Shown here: piece after piece, positions 11,003 to 21,195 of the stretch | How positions within the stretch are numbered: position 1 is the stretch's first letter | Layout: each line of letters starts with the position of its first letter | NCBI GenBank assembly: GCA_009760855.2 | Contig: WPIO01000060.1 | Coordinates: 377,001 to 441,000 of the forward strand | Length of the DNA stretch: 64,000 bases | Direction of reading: 5' to 3' | From: Cristatella mucedo | Lineage: Eukaryota; Bryozoa; Phylactolaemata; Cristatellidae | Made by a program: the position numbers and the translations under genes | The notes under the pieces: model-generated | Told to the model about the DNA's origin: nothing | What the model saw: only the letters and a program-made list of their open reading frames with translations | The model's database searches: none

Positions 11003-12847
11003 GCTTGACCTTGGCAGAGACAGCCATCGAGGGAAGGCTGAACGGCTGCTGTCGAGCTGCCAAGCTGCCGCCCGACCATGTGCCCCGAGTCGGTCACTTT
11101 CACCTGCACTAGTCAGTCACGTGCAGACATTGGATAAGGAAGGCTCGCCAGACGAAGAGTGCCGGCCATCCTTTGCTGCCGCAGAGTCGGCTACCGTCGC
11201 GTAAAGTCAGCCACGTTTCTCTATATTAATGCAGCCATATTCTCTCGAACTCTGGGTCCTGCGCTGCAGTCGTTGGTGGCCGCAGCTTCGTGGTCATCTG
11301 ACCTAGGGAGTGAATTTGTTGTCAGACTGGCCGTTTTTTGTCTGCTCGCGGTTTTTTCAAGAGGCTCGCTTGTGCTCTGGTGCCGCCCGATGGCTGCCTT
11401 ACTGCAGTGTCAAGGTAGGCCCTCTGGCTCTTCAAGGGGAGTGCCCAATACCGGTGGCTACACCAACGTCTCCCTTTCTGACAAGGGTGAAAAAAACGCC
11501 CTGGCAACAAAAGTAAGTACGGAACTACGGTAGCTTTCAAAATAATGCGGAAGAAACCGTCTAAGACCTCAGCCAGGTAGCCGTCCACATGTTGTGGGCA
11601 CCTACGGACACGCCCACTCATATCGGCCAATATCTCGAAAGGGTCGTCGCGTCGGGAACCGGACCGTGTACGGCCTGTTAAAGAACAATCATTTATTGCT
11701 AAGCTGGCTGCGTCTGGATGGCTAGGCCATCGCTGCTGCGTTGGACAGGCACATCCCGGCACACGCGGGCCGCTCTCGGAGAACCGAGCTAAGCAATTTC
11801 GCATCGCTAGCAGCGCATATTGCAACCGCCAGACTGCATCGCACAAGGAGGCGGACGAATTCGAGAAAGCGGTGGCGGTGGCAGCTCGCTCGCTCGCGCG
11901 AGCTAACGTAAAGCCGCGCCTCGCGACAAGCGGTCGACATACAGTGGCTGGCTGGCTGGCACACCTAGTCCTAGGAACACCAGCGAGCAAGTAACATCTT
12001 CTGTATTCACGGCCGCCATTCAAACGCGAGCTAAGCACGCAAGCGACGCCGCTGTTCAAAAGGTGGCGGCGGCACAAGTCGACCTCGAGGGAAGAGGCTG
12101 CGCAGAAGAGGAGCGGCTGCGAGACCGCCGCTGTGCGCCAGCGCAGGCATCTGCCCTGGCATCTACGTACCGAGGTCGCGGCGCCGGCACGATCCGGAGA
12201 GAACGCGAAAGCGAAAAGCCTCTGCGGAAGACGCGGCGCTCAACGGAGCGCGTACGTCTCACGACAGCGCCGCTGAATGCTCGCCCTACCGCTTTGCGAT
12301 CGTCCAAGTCGAGCAAGTTTACCCAAGACGGTACTCGACCGAGCCAAATCCCTCAACCGGAAGTTCCCCGCCGCAGATGCCGTAGGCCCGACCCTAGCGA
12401 TACGACGTGGCCGTCGTCCCGGTAGCTCGGCTTGATATGATGAGTTCGTGTGGCGCGCTCCCTGCCTAATCTATAGTATTCGCGAAGTATTTCCGTTCGG
12501 CTGCCTTAGTTAGAGAATTGCTAAAAGTCCGAGGGCGCGCTGCGTCTGTCTGTTACTACCCACGTCGACCGACGGAAGTCCGACTCTTCGGACTCGCGGG
12601 TAGAATCTACATCGGATGTTATGGCGATCGTACGCCGGAGCTGCTGCACCCGGCCTACGCATATGAATGAATGAATTTCCAGTACGAGCTCGTCGTCGGC
12701 CTATCAGCTGAGCGAACGATGGCGGAGCCAGCAAAACTGCGACTCACCACTCCTTACGATTGAACCGATAGCTACCCAGTAGTGGCCAGAGCCATTTCCC
12801 GAGATTTTACCTTTAAGCTCTAGGAACTTAAAATTCGCACGCGAATC

Positions 12848-13405
12848 GCGCATCTAGGCTCCCAATTAAGCAGCGTATCGACTTCAAGGCTCTGTCACTC
12901 TCTGTTAGGTCCCTTCAATCTCTAGCTCCTGCCGATCTGTCAGAACTACTCCGTCGCCAGACTGGGCATCGTACTAACCGCTTTTATGATTCAAATCGCT
13001 AGGTTATACCTCGAACGAACCTCAAATCCTTTGGAGACCGTGCCTTGAGTTTGTATGCACACAAAGCCTGGAACTCACTTCAGCCTGACGTCACGACATC
13101 CCCTGACTTGACAATACTAAAAAAGAAGCTAAAATGCGTCTATTTATCACAGCATTTAGTGGCCCCATGCGATTCGTCCTTCGTGTGCTTATGCGTGCTG
13201 ACACTGTGCATGCTGCCACCAACCAAATTTGCATGTTGACCCCTGTGCACGTCACCTCTAACCATTGTACGCTTGTTGACATTGAGCGCGATACCACTAA
13301 CCTTTCGATCATCCTTCCTTTACAGTATATGTAAATGCCTAAAAAGAGATTAAGCTCTCTGAGGTGCTTTACGAATGCGTAATTTTTGTTACTATTATCA
13401 TTTCG
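12848..13405 (+). mobile_element. LINE-A 3' fragment with end of ORF2
   Basis: A decayed frame matches the ORF2 C-terminus (KQRIDFKAL-type, GDRALSLYAHKAWNSL), followed by 3'UTR and a diverged AAAAAGAGATTAAGCTCTC tail. It is 5'-truncated. Confidence 0.8.
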
Positions 13406-13919
13406 AGAGCTCACTGCCTGTGGACTCGCTTCGCCGAGTTACAGACGCATTGCACCATCTTGCCTCGTGACGGAAGTGTGCCATCTTGCTGCGTGACCAA
13501 TAGACGGACTTTCTCGCTTTAATTAGTAGAGAGATATGACATAGACCATACCTCAGGTTGGCTAGCTGCCGAATCCTCAGCTTATGGAGGTTGAAAAATT
13601 CTCGATGACGATGCCCGAAAAACTGTCTAACGCACCGCCGCGTAGCGCTGCTTTAATCGCGCGTGCAAGATTTTTATTTTCTTTGCCTGACAAAATGGCG
13701 GCGAGTCTCCCATATTATGAAGGGCAAGATGTGTGGCACCTGTATTATGCATAGCGGAAGTACCGCTGAGGTCAAGGCTTTCATTGTTTGGCGCCGACGT
13801 AGCTGCTCTCGAGCTACTCGTCGCGCTGCTGCTTCGAAGCCACCTTTGTGCAATCTTGAGCATTGAGCCGCTTTGTCAAAATAGCATCCCGGCGGACGTT
13901 GCCACTCCGTCGAGACGCT

Positions 13920-14035
13920 AGTCTCATTGGGTAGTGCGCTTGCTTTTCACGACCTCGGTCCCGAGGTCGTGGGTTCGAATCCTGCAGTGCTGTAAAAAAC
14001 AGGCTGTTGAATCAGCTAGCCTTCTTTTAGTAGCT
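13920..14035 (+). mobile_element. SINE-T copy (tRNA-derived), partial
   Basis: The head reads TCATTGGGTAGTGCGCTTGC ... GACCTCGGTCCCGAGGTCGT, then a B box GGTTCGAATCC. Most of the middle is missing and it ends AGGCTGTTGAATCAGCTA. Confidence 0.75.
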
Positions 14036-14838
14036 GTTCAAATTGCAAGCGAAAAGAATCTATTGCAGGGGTTTATTTACTGCAAAAACTCATCGCAGGC
14101 GTCGCTGGGCGACAGGGTCAGTAATACTCGCGGAGCTCGTGCGATGCACTGCTAGGGCGTCTACATTGCAATCGTTCGTCGGAGGCTGGCCGCCGCTCGA
14201 CTGCAGCCGTCGGCGCGAGGCCAAAAGACGACCCGCGGCTGCTACTGCTTGACCGGCTCAGGCTTTCCGTCGGCAATATAATCTAGATCAGCGATTCTAT
14301 AGATCGGCGGTTCTATAGCAATACGATCTAGACGTACCGAGAGTCTAGACTGTCGGCGACAGTCTCTGAAGGTCAGAAGAGAGAGAGAGAACTCAGGCAC
14401 TCGGATGAACGGATGAGACCGGTCGCCGCGGAGAGGCGGCTACGCCTTTTCCGGTGCACGTTCGCGTTTTCAGAATGTTACCCCGCCGAAATGCACCTAC
14501 GCTTATGCTTTCGTTGAGTTATGCTGGTTAACAGGCGAAAAATAACGTTATCGGTTAGGTGGATGTCATGCCGGATTTCTAATTAGGCGGATCTCATGCC
14601 GGTTTTCTAATACGCAATATAATTGCAATTATTCTTTGCCCGGGTCTTCTTTGCATGGGTGTAGTGATACTTTTCGGCGCCTGTGGGCAAAACTACAAAT
14701 GGTGCCCCCTCCTCTCGTAAAAAATTGCTGCAAAATAGCTCTACCACAGAAGAAATGCAAAAAACACTCGCTAGTAGGCATATCGAGTCAACAAAGTTTG
14801 ATTAACTTTAGTAAAGGTTCAAGGTAGCTATCGCAGCT

Positions 14839-15855
14839 TTAACTTAAGTGAATTTTTCTGGCCTTGAACGTGGCAAACTGATCCATTACAGTTTGAAGTC
14901 AATATTCTCTAGTGTTATTTTCTCTATGCGTAACAAGGTCAAATTCGGAGAGTCGATCTTACCCCATCGGTGCTCTCAGATGAGACAGGATTATCTTCAG
15001 CTTGCTAAAGGAACGTTCACCACTGGCAACTGATACAGCCATGGTGAGAAGAGCTTGCAGGGCAACTCAAATTAGGAAACACATTTTCTCTATAACTGAC
15101 GTTGAAAGACACGAGTTCCAGTAGTATCTGTGGTGCCGATTCATGACGTGTGACAAAGAAACATTTTACAGTCACATACATTGTTTTACAGCTCTGTTCC
15201 ATCAATGTCTGAACAATAGAAACCTGCAAGGTCTAGATATTGCTGGCGGAGTTTGGTCCGGTCAAGCGTCTTCGAAAGCTTCTCAACTTCCAATAAGAAA
15301 CCAAATTTAGCAGCAAGATCTGAGAGCTGAGAAAAGCTAATGTAATTTTTTGTCGAATATAGTCTATGCTGTATGTCCTTGTTCTTCAAATCTCATCCTC
15401 TGCCGCGAGATCAACATCCTGAGAGAGTTCTCCAGGAATCCACGTCCTTCAGCGGATTCTTCGTTCAACTGCAACTCCCCACACTTTACATCTCCTTTAG
15501 GCATCTACTAGTGATTCCAGGCACAGGTCTTCTCGTAGTCATGATAATTCAACCTCAAGAGAGTGGAGGTCCCAAAAGGCATCTTACAAGTTCATCTTTG
15601 GATCCTACAGTCTTTTCTGAAGGCGGTCAATATCCTTTAAGATGATGTACCAAAATGACAACCGAACCAAAAAGTTCAAATTCAATGAAGTTCAAACTAC
15701 AATGTAGGAGACTGCCAGGTTCACTTTTTGTTTCAAGTGTCATACCTCAGTCCTCAGACAGTTGCTCCAAAAGACCTACAATGCTGTTCAGTCCATCATT
15801 GATAGCTTGCACAGCATCCACTCTTGCACCTTGTTACCGTGAAGGTAATGGCTAC
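14839..15855 (-). pseudogene. Decayed hAT-like transposase (ZMYM1/DUF4371 type)
   Basis: Reading the minus strand across several frameshifts and stops gives segments typical of hAT-derived ZMYM1/DUF4371-type transposases. In order they are VDAVQAINDGLNSIVGLLEQ, LKDIDRLQKRL then DPKMN after a stop, LSDLAAKFGFLLEVEKL, LDLAGFYCSDIDGTEL, ELVSFNVSYRENVFPN, and the C-terminal dimerisation block LTMAVSVASGERSFSKLKII with LSHLRAPMG, ending MDQFATFKARKIHLS and TAA at 14839-14841. The N-terminal zinc finger and much of the catalytic core are absent, and I found no terminal inverted repeats. It is a broken transposon remnant in unit I with no match seen in unit II. Confidence 0.85.
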
Positions 15856-15867
15856 GGAATCTTATAA

Positions 15868-16048
15868 AATAAATAATCCTAGCTGATTAAACAGCCTCTT
15901 TTTGTATAGCGACAGAAGAGCCTTTGCGGCTATCACCACCGCTTGCAGTGGCGATAAAGAATCGCCCACCACAGGAATCGAACCCAAGACCTCGGGACCG
16001 AGGTCGTGAAAGTAACTGCCTTACCTAGTGTGCCATCACGGCTCACCA
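15868..16048 (-). mobile_element. SINE-T, near full length
   Basis: Plus-strand reading gives AGCTGATTAAACAGCCTC, TGTATAGCGACAGAAGAGCC, CACCGCTTGCAGTGGCGATA, then GGAATCGAACCC (the B box reversed) and the head GCCTTACCTAGTGTGCCATC. On the minus strand this is a tRNA head, B box and unique body. Confidence 0.8.
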
Positions 16049-16503
16049 ATTGACTTACAGCTTAAATCCGTAATAGATTCAAGCTGTGGTTTTATCACAG
16101 TTTAGAAAAAGTTGCCTTCTCATTTATGGATAGTATTCTCTTTTGGACACCTGACAAGTGGCCAGACATGACTGCTGCGTTGTCGTACCACAGCCAGTTA
16201 AGTAAGTCTAGCTTGAGTGGTCACGTTCTGTGTCGGTGCTCAGCCTCGGCATGCTTGCTCGCCCTAGACGCGGCGTAGCAGGCCTCTGCTTCGTTTCGCA
16301 TTTGTTTTAAAAGCTAACGCAACTGCGACGTCGAGCTGAGTCACGCGCTCAGCCCGACTGCTTACCAAACTGCGGAGGATGGCTGACGTCCGAGCGATTT
16401 TGGCCTGCGGTTGTGCTAACCGCGACATGCACACCCCCCCCCAAAGATGCTCTGCCCTGGTGCTGACTCACGTTCAAGCGCTCGCGCGTTGTGTACACGT
16501 ATG

Positions 16504-16505
<2 letters not shown>

Positions 16506-16583
<78 letters not shown>

Positions 16584-16632
16584 CTCACACACACTCTCTC
16601 TCACTCTCTTTCTCTCTCACTCTCTCTCTCCT
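16506..16632 (+). repeat. Compound (CT)n(AT)n(CT)n microsatellite
   Basis: A CT run of about 35 bases is followed by a TA run of about 40 and then CT/CA-rich sequence. The unit II equivalent at 33663-33777 is CT only. Confidence 0.9.
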
Positions 16633-17293
16633 GGCGACTATAAAGATCTCGCTGCTTCCGAGACGTCTTTACGTCTGCTTGCCGAAGGCTGAGCACCTAA
16701 ATTTGAGGCACATAGATATGCTCCATTGACAGCGAGAATTCTTTGTCGCACGGTGCTTGCCACCCATTCACGCAAATCTGCCGCCCTCGGGCGACAGGAT
16801 CCTTGAAACTTGAAGGTCTCAAACTTCTCTCGCCGCTGCACCAAACGCAAAGGACTAGCACCGGCACGCCCCGTCCCGTCGATCCGCTTCCGGCTCGTAC
16901 GCGCCGCTTATCCGAGACGCAAACGCCGCTCGCTCTCAACGCAAACAAAGCGCAGATGAGCGAGCGGCGCGCGCCGCTCGCTCGTCTGCGCCTGCGCTTC
17001 GTACAGCCCTTCGTGGCGGACACGCCCCTTGTCTCTGCCGGCGATCGCTGCAGGCCGCGGTGCTAATATACACTTGCTCCATACGGCTGCTGCTGCTGCT
17101 GCTGATTGCAGCGGCGCGATTTGTGCGTGAAATTTTCTTGTCAATTTAGAAATGCGATGAAGCTAACATGAGACACCACGGATGAGCGTAGTAGGTGTTG
17201 CTTAGCTCCGAAGAATGAAGCGACAAGTCGTCGTCCCCGCGTAAGGCCCACGTTCTGTGCTGGTGTGCCTTCGCGATTTGCGCGATGGCTACT

Positions 17294-20200
17294 CTACTGA
17301 CGCTGGTTCGGTTGAATTCTCTTCACCTTCGTCAGCAGATTCAGCTTAGCGTACTCTCCAATGCCACAATCACGGAGAGTCCGACTGCCGTCTTCTAAAT
17401 CGACGGAGCCGAACGCCACCCTCTGAAGTACGTTAGGTATACCTGCAATAATTTAAAAATAAATATATATAATCATAGTAATACTTTTATATATAACCCT
17501 CAACAAACTATTCTTTTTCCCGGCACTTTTCATGTGCTCTTAAGGAAGCATGATCAAAGAATTAGTGCTAACGAGCACAAATTCAACAAGCACAACATGG
17601 TCAGAGGTAACTTGCACAGTGTCAACGTGTAAAGTACGGTTAGCGGTAAGACAGAGCTATTTTACACGGACAGATCAATAGCGACAGTAAATTAGCAGCT
17701 GCACACAACCCTTTAGTACCTGCTCAGAGTTTAAGGAGGCAAAGGTGCAAAGCATATTTTTTAGCCATGCCTAAAAAACAACCTAGCTGATCAAACAGCC
17801 TTTTTTGTATAGCGACAGAAGAGCCTTTACGGCTATCACCACCGCTTGCAGTGGCGATATAGGATCGCCCACCGCAGGAATCGAACCCACGAAAGCAGCC
17901 GCCTTACCTAGTGTGCCATCACGGCAGCAGCAACTAAACATGAAAAAAAAACTAAATTGGGCAATCCAAGAAGAAATGGCAAGATTAATGAGCGTTGCTC
18001 GAGTTCAATCAGCAGGGCAAAAAACTCTAATTATGGTATAGTTTTAAAGTTTCACAATGAGAGCGAAGTTTTTTCGTGACTGCCGCAAGCAAGGCGCTTG
18101 CTACGGAGCAAATTGTTCGCGGGAAGATGCTGTTTGCTTGTCATTCTGCTGCGATCTGCTCCGCCACCTCTATCGTAATGTAATGTAATGTATCTCCGTC
18201 AGTAACTCCACAAAGTCATAAAGACCATGTGGGCGTTACGCAGGAGAGTTTTGTATAGCGCACTCACAGCCTAAGCGGCTTTCGGTACGCATTCGGTAGC
18301 CAAAAGACTTCGTCTCACGCAACAAAGAGAAAGTGGGAAGCATAGCAGAGTCAGGAGAGCAGTTGAGGTAGTGAGTAGCATAGAAGTAGCAGTTCAGGAC
18401 CGCTGAAAAAGATGTGCCATAGTCGGCAGTTGGAGAGTAGATGTCGTGGCTTCATATGCTCATATCCTTGACTGCTACTCATTCTACTTGAGGTTTCTTG
18501 AGCCAAGCTGCTGCTGACGAGGTTATGACTTTCACTCTTTCTATTCCTGTGAGTCACGTGTACCAACCACGTGACTCACAAGCCGTGCCACTTAAATCAA
18601 TCACTCGACAGGCAGCCTCTGACGTTTTGAGTGGACAACAGAAAAAAAGTTCGTTCCTTAGCTTTCACCGCTTACGGAGTAACAGTCAGAGATACAACCT
18701 GCATGCTAATAGACTACCTAGCAGGGGCGGAGCAATATCCTGGGGTAAGTTCCCCCAGGCCCAAGAGGCAGGAGCTGTGTACCTTGCCCTCAAACCTGAA
18801 AATTCTTACCTTGCCCTCAAACCTGAAAATCCTGGCTCCGCCCTGCTACCTAGTTATCTAGTCAAAAGCTAGCATGAGGTGATTGTCACTGCTAAAATAT
18901 CGAGATATTGACAAAGCTTTGTTTTCACTACGTCTCTAGTTAGTGTGTGTATAGAAAAAGGAGCGTGAGCTCCTGATCGCTCACAGAAATTATCGGCGCC
19001 GCGCTGGCTGCGGTCACTAGTCCCGAGTCGTCAAGGTGTTCGCTGCGAAGCCAGGGGCATAAGCAATGGCGAAAAACACACTGCTCTTTCTTAACGTGTA
19101 CGTTAATTTGAAGCTCAAGTCCGACGTTCTCAGGATCACGAGAAGTTGGAATGACGGGTAACAAAGTTAAGCACTAAAAGTCCTATTAAGACAAGTTCGA
19201 CGGAAGTTGTATTCTGTATATTCTAGAACTGGGAGCAAGCAATTATTGATCCACGAGTACCGTGACTCGTTTTTCCTTCAGTGGCTAACAAAAGCCAAGC
19301 CAACGTTGAGTATGACATGTTACAAAGATAATCGGCGGCTGACAAATATATTTTTTGACCAAAGCGCGTCGAGCACGGAAGTATGTATCGTCCGGTAGAA
19401 CCGAGCAGAAAATCGCCAGTATGCTGCATCGGGCAGATGATGACAGATTATGACAGCTCTGGAGATTATCAGCGGTTCCTGAACTATAGCGCACAGGAAC
19501 ATTGATATTGCACGTGCCATTATGAGTCAGTTTCGCTTCGGCCTTTCAAGCAGCCGGTTGCAGAGGTTGTGGCTAGGCCTGCTCACGTGAGTGCCACTGC
19601 GGCAATAGACTTTCTACGCTGAAGGTGCGTACTTGCAAAACTAAGGTTGGCCCTTGGTTAGGCGCTGAGCGCTCTTGCCTCCGTGCTCAGCTACGAACGC
19701 ATCGGGTCGATGCGGCATCTGCAACTCGCTAGCCTTGCTTGCTTCGAGGCACCAGCCTCACGGGAATTTTGCAAGCGTCTAGGCGTCCGGACTAACACCA
19801 CCGTGAGAAGGGCGTGGTATGTTGCGGCAAAGGAGGACGTTGAGTTCACAAGCGGCAACAGCGCATTTATAATCAAATCGCGTTTTTACGGACATCATCG
19901 TCAACTGAAAGCAGAGACTTTCCTAAAAGAATTCGTCACGCGAACACAAAACAAAGAAAAATATAGGTGTGCGCTTACAAATTTGATAGAATTTCCGAAT
20001 CTGAGAAAGAATTGTTATAGTTGAGGCTGAGTTGATGAACCGGGTAGAACATTTGGAAGGTGTTTGTCCACGCACATCTTCAACGCACATCTTTGCGCAG
20101 CGGTTATAAAGTAGACGCTAGCGCCAAATTGTAATTAGCGAGGCGCCTATTTCACGGAGGTTCTAAGCTCGCTTGCTCGAGCAATCGTTATTCGACGCTC

Positions 20201-20368
20201 TATTCGCATATTACCGCGTCACACATGCGAGGTGCGTTCGAAACGCACCTGTTTCCTTTCGAAGCTGCTCTTTAAGATGGGCGATCGTGTCCGTGCCTTT
20301 GACGATTAGGCTGAAGTTTTTCCCGCTAAAAGTCTTCACGTCTAGCTTTGTACTGTCCTTGCCGACCT
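17294..20368 (-). CDS. Ubiquitin-like protein gene, copy I (two exons seen)
   Basis: Two minus-strand exons make a ubiquitin-like beta-grasp domain. Exon 1 (about 20368-20249) holds LDVKTFSGKNFSLIVKGTDT and LKEQLRKET, aligning with [20 protein letters not shown] of ubiquitin; it ends ACAG before GTGCGT. Exon 2 (17442-17294) starts after TTATTGCAG, completes a Gly codon, and gives [40 protein letters not shown], then a nine-codon tail to TAG. The split falls at the ubiquitin KEG|IPPD position. Exon 2 is 149 bases in both copies. There is no C-terminal Gly-Gly, so conjugation is unlikely. The true start is unresolved: the exon-1 frame stays open upstream to about 20759 and an acceptor AG exists at 20370-20369. 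The intron holds LINE-B and SINE-T debris. Function is unknown. Confidence 0.72.
17462..17655 (-). mobile_element. Old LINE-A 3' fragment
   Basis: It is diverged but readable: CCCGGCACTTTTCATGTGCT, GGAAGCATGATCAAAGAAT and TTGCACAGTGTCAACGTGTA match the reversed LINE-A 3'UTR. Confidence 0.55.
17778..17930 (-). mobile_element. SINE-T copy
   Basis: This is the same order as the 15868 copy: AGCTGATCAAACAGCC, TATAGCGACAGAAGAGCC, GCTTGCAGTGGCGATA, GGAATCGAACCC, CCTTACCTAGTGTGCCATCA. It lies in the intron of UBL copy I. Confidence 0.75.
18170..18450 (-). mobile_element. LINE-B 3' fragment
   Basis: It starts with the reversed (TTACA)n-type tail ATGTAATGTAATGTATCTCC, then CCACAAAGTCATAAAG, TTGTATAGCGCACTCACAGC and the reversed 3'UTR and ORF end. 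Five other copies occur in this window. Confidence 0.8.
18548..18580. repeat. 13-bp perfect inverted repeat with paired E-boxes
   Basis: The arms TGTGAGTCACGTG (18548-18560) and CACGTGACTCACA (18568-18580) are separated by 7 bases. Each arm contains CACGTG. The matching place in unit II (about 36345-36375) does not keep the symmetry. Confidence 0.85.
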
Positions 20369-21195
20369 CTATAAAGTTCGTCAAGTGTAAGCATATCGTG
20401 AGCTCAACTGCTAGTACTCGCTGCGGCACGTACTCGTCTGTTGAATTGAATATACGAAAATCTAAGAATCTTTGCCAGTTGCACGACCTGTAGCGCATGC
20501 GATATACTATGTATAGAATACGGACGGACACGGTTCGACCACGCACGATAAATAGGTTCCCGAAGAGCTTCAATTTAGGTAGCCAAAGAGGCAACGTGCG
20601 CGAGGAATGGCTCCATGCTACAGTTAGTCGAGCGAGCAAGGAAACTAAAACGAGCTGGCGCTGGCGTATATAAAACGAGAAGAAAATCCGACATCTGTAG
20701 GGTCTAAAAATTCTTTGAGAATTTAAGAGTTCTTGTGAGCAGATACCACGCCCGTACATTTACGGCGCTGCGCTCCGGATTATCGCCGCCATAATCGAGG
20801 AGCTAGCGTTGCAATTCAGGTGACTCAGAAGTCTGAGCTCAAGCTTGACAGAACTGCTTGAAAGCAGCTCCCTAAAGACCTTTTCCGAATGTAAGCTACG
20901 CCTCACCTTTTTGTAACAATCGTTTGCAAGTGCGCTTTTCAGAGCAGCCGCCAGCAGACGCAGTCGCCATTGTCCCTGTGTCTTGCACTCTGGGCTCGAA
21001 CTCTTCCGTGGAGGAAGGCCGCCAGATATATGTTTGGGTGAGATTGATCGGAACAGCAGCGATAGCAACTGTCCCCTTTTTAAAAGCACTAAACAGGTGC
21101 ATTGCCTCCGGATATTCGGTCTTATCTGGGATGAAAGGCACTGCCTTATGCAAAGCGACTGGCTGTAAAATGCTTTAAATGCCGAGCTCGGCTTT

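Noticed and set aside
11322-12077. 251-codon minus ORF, the longest outside repeats
   Set aside because: It has no recognisable domain, biased Arg/Ser/Cys content and no support from the unit II homologous block, which does not keep the frame.
13960-13990. tRNA gene suggested by a GGTTCGAATCC B box
   Set aside because: The cloverleaf is incomplete and the same sequence recurs in SINE-T copies at 15.9, 17.8 and 29.3 kb.
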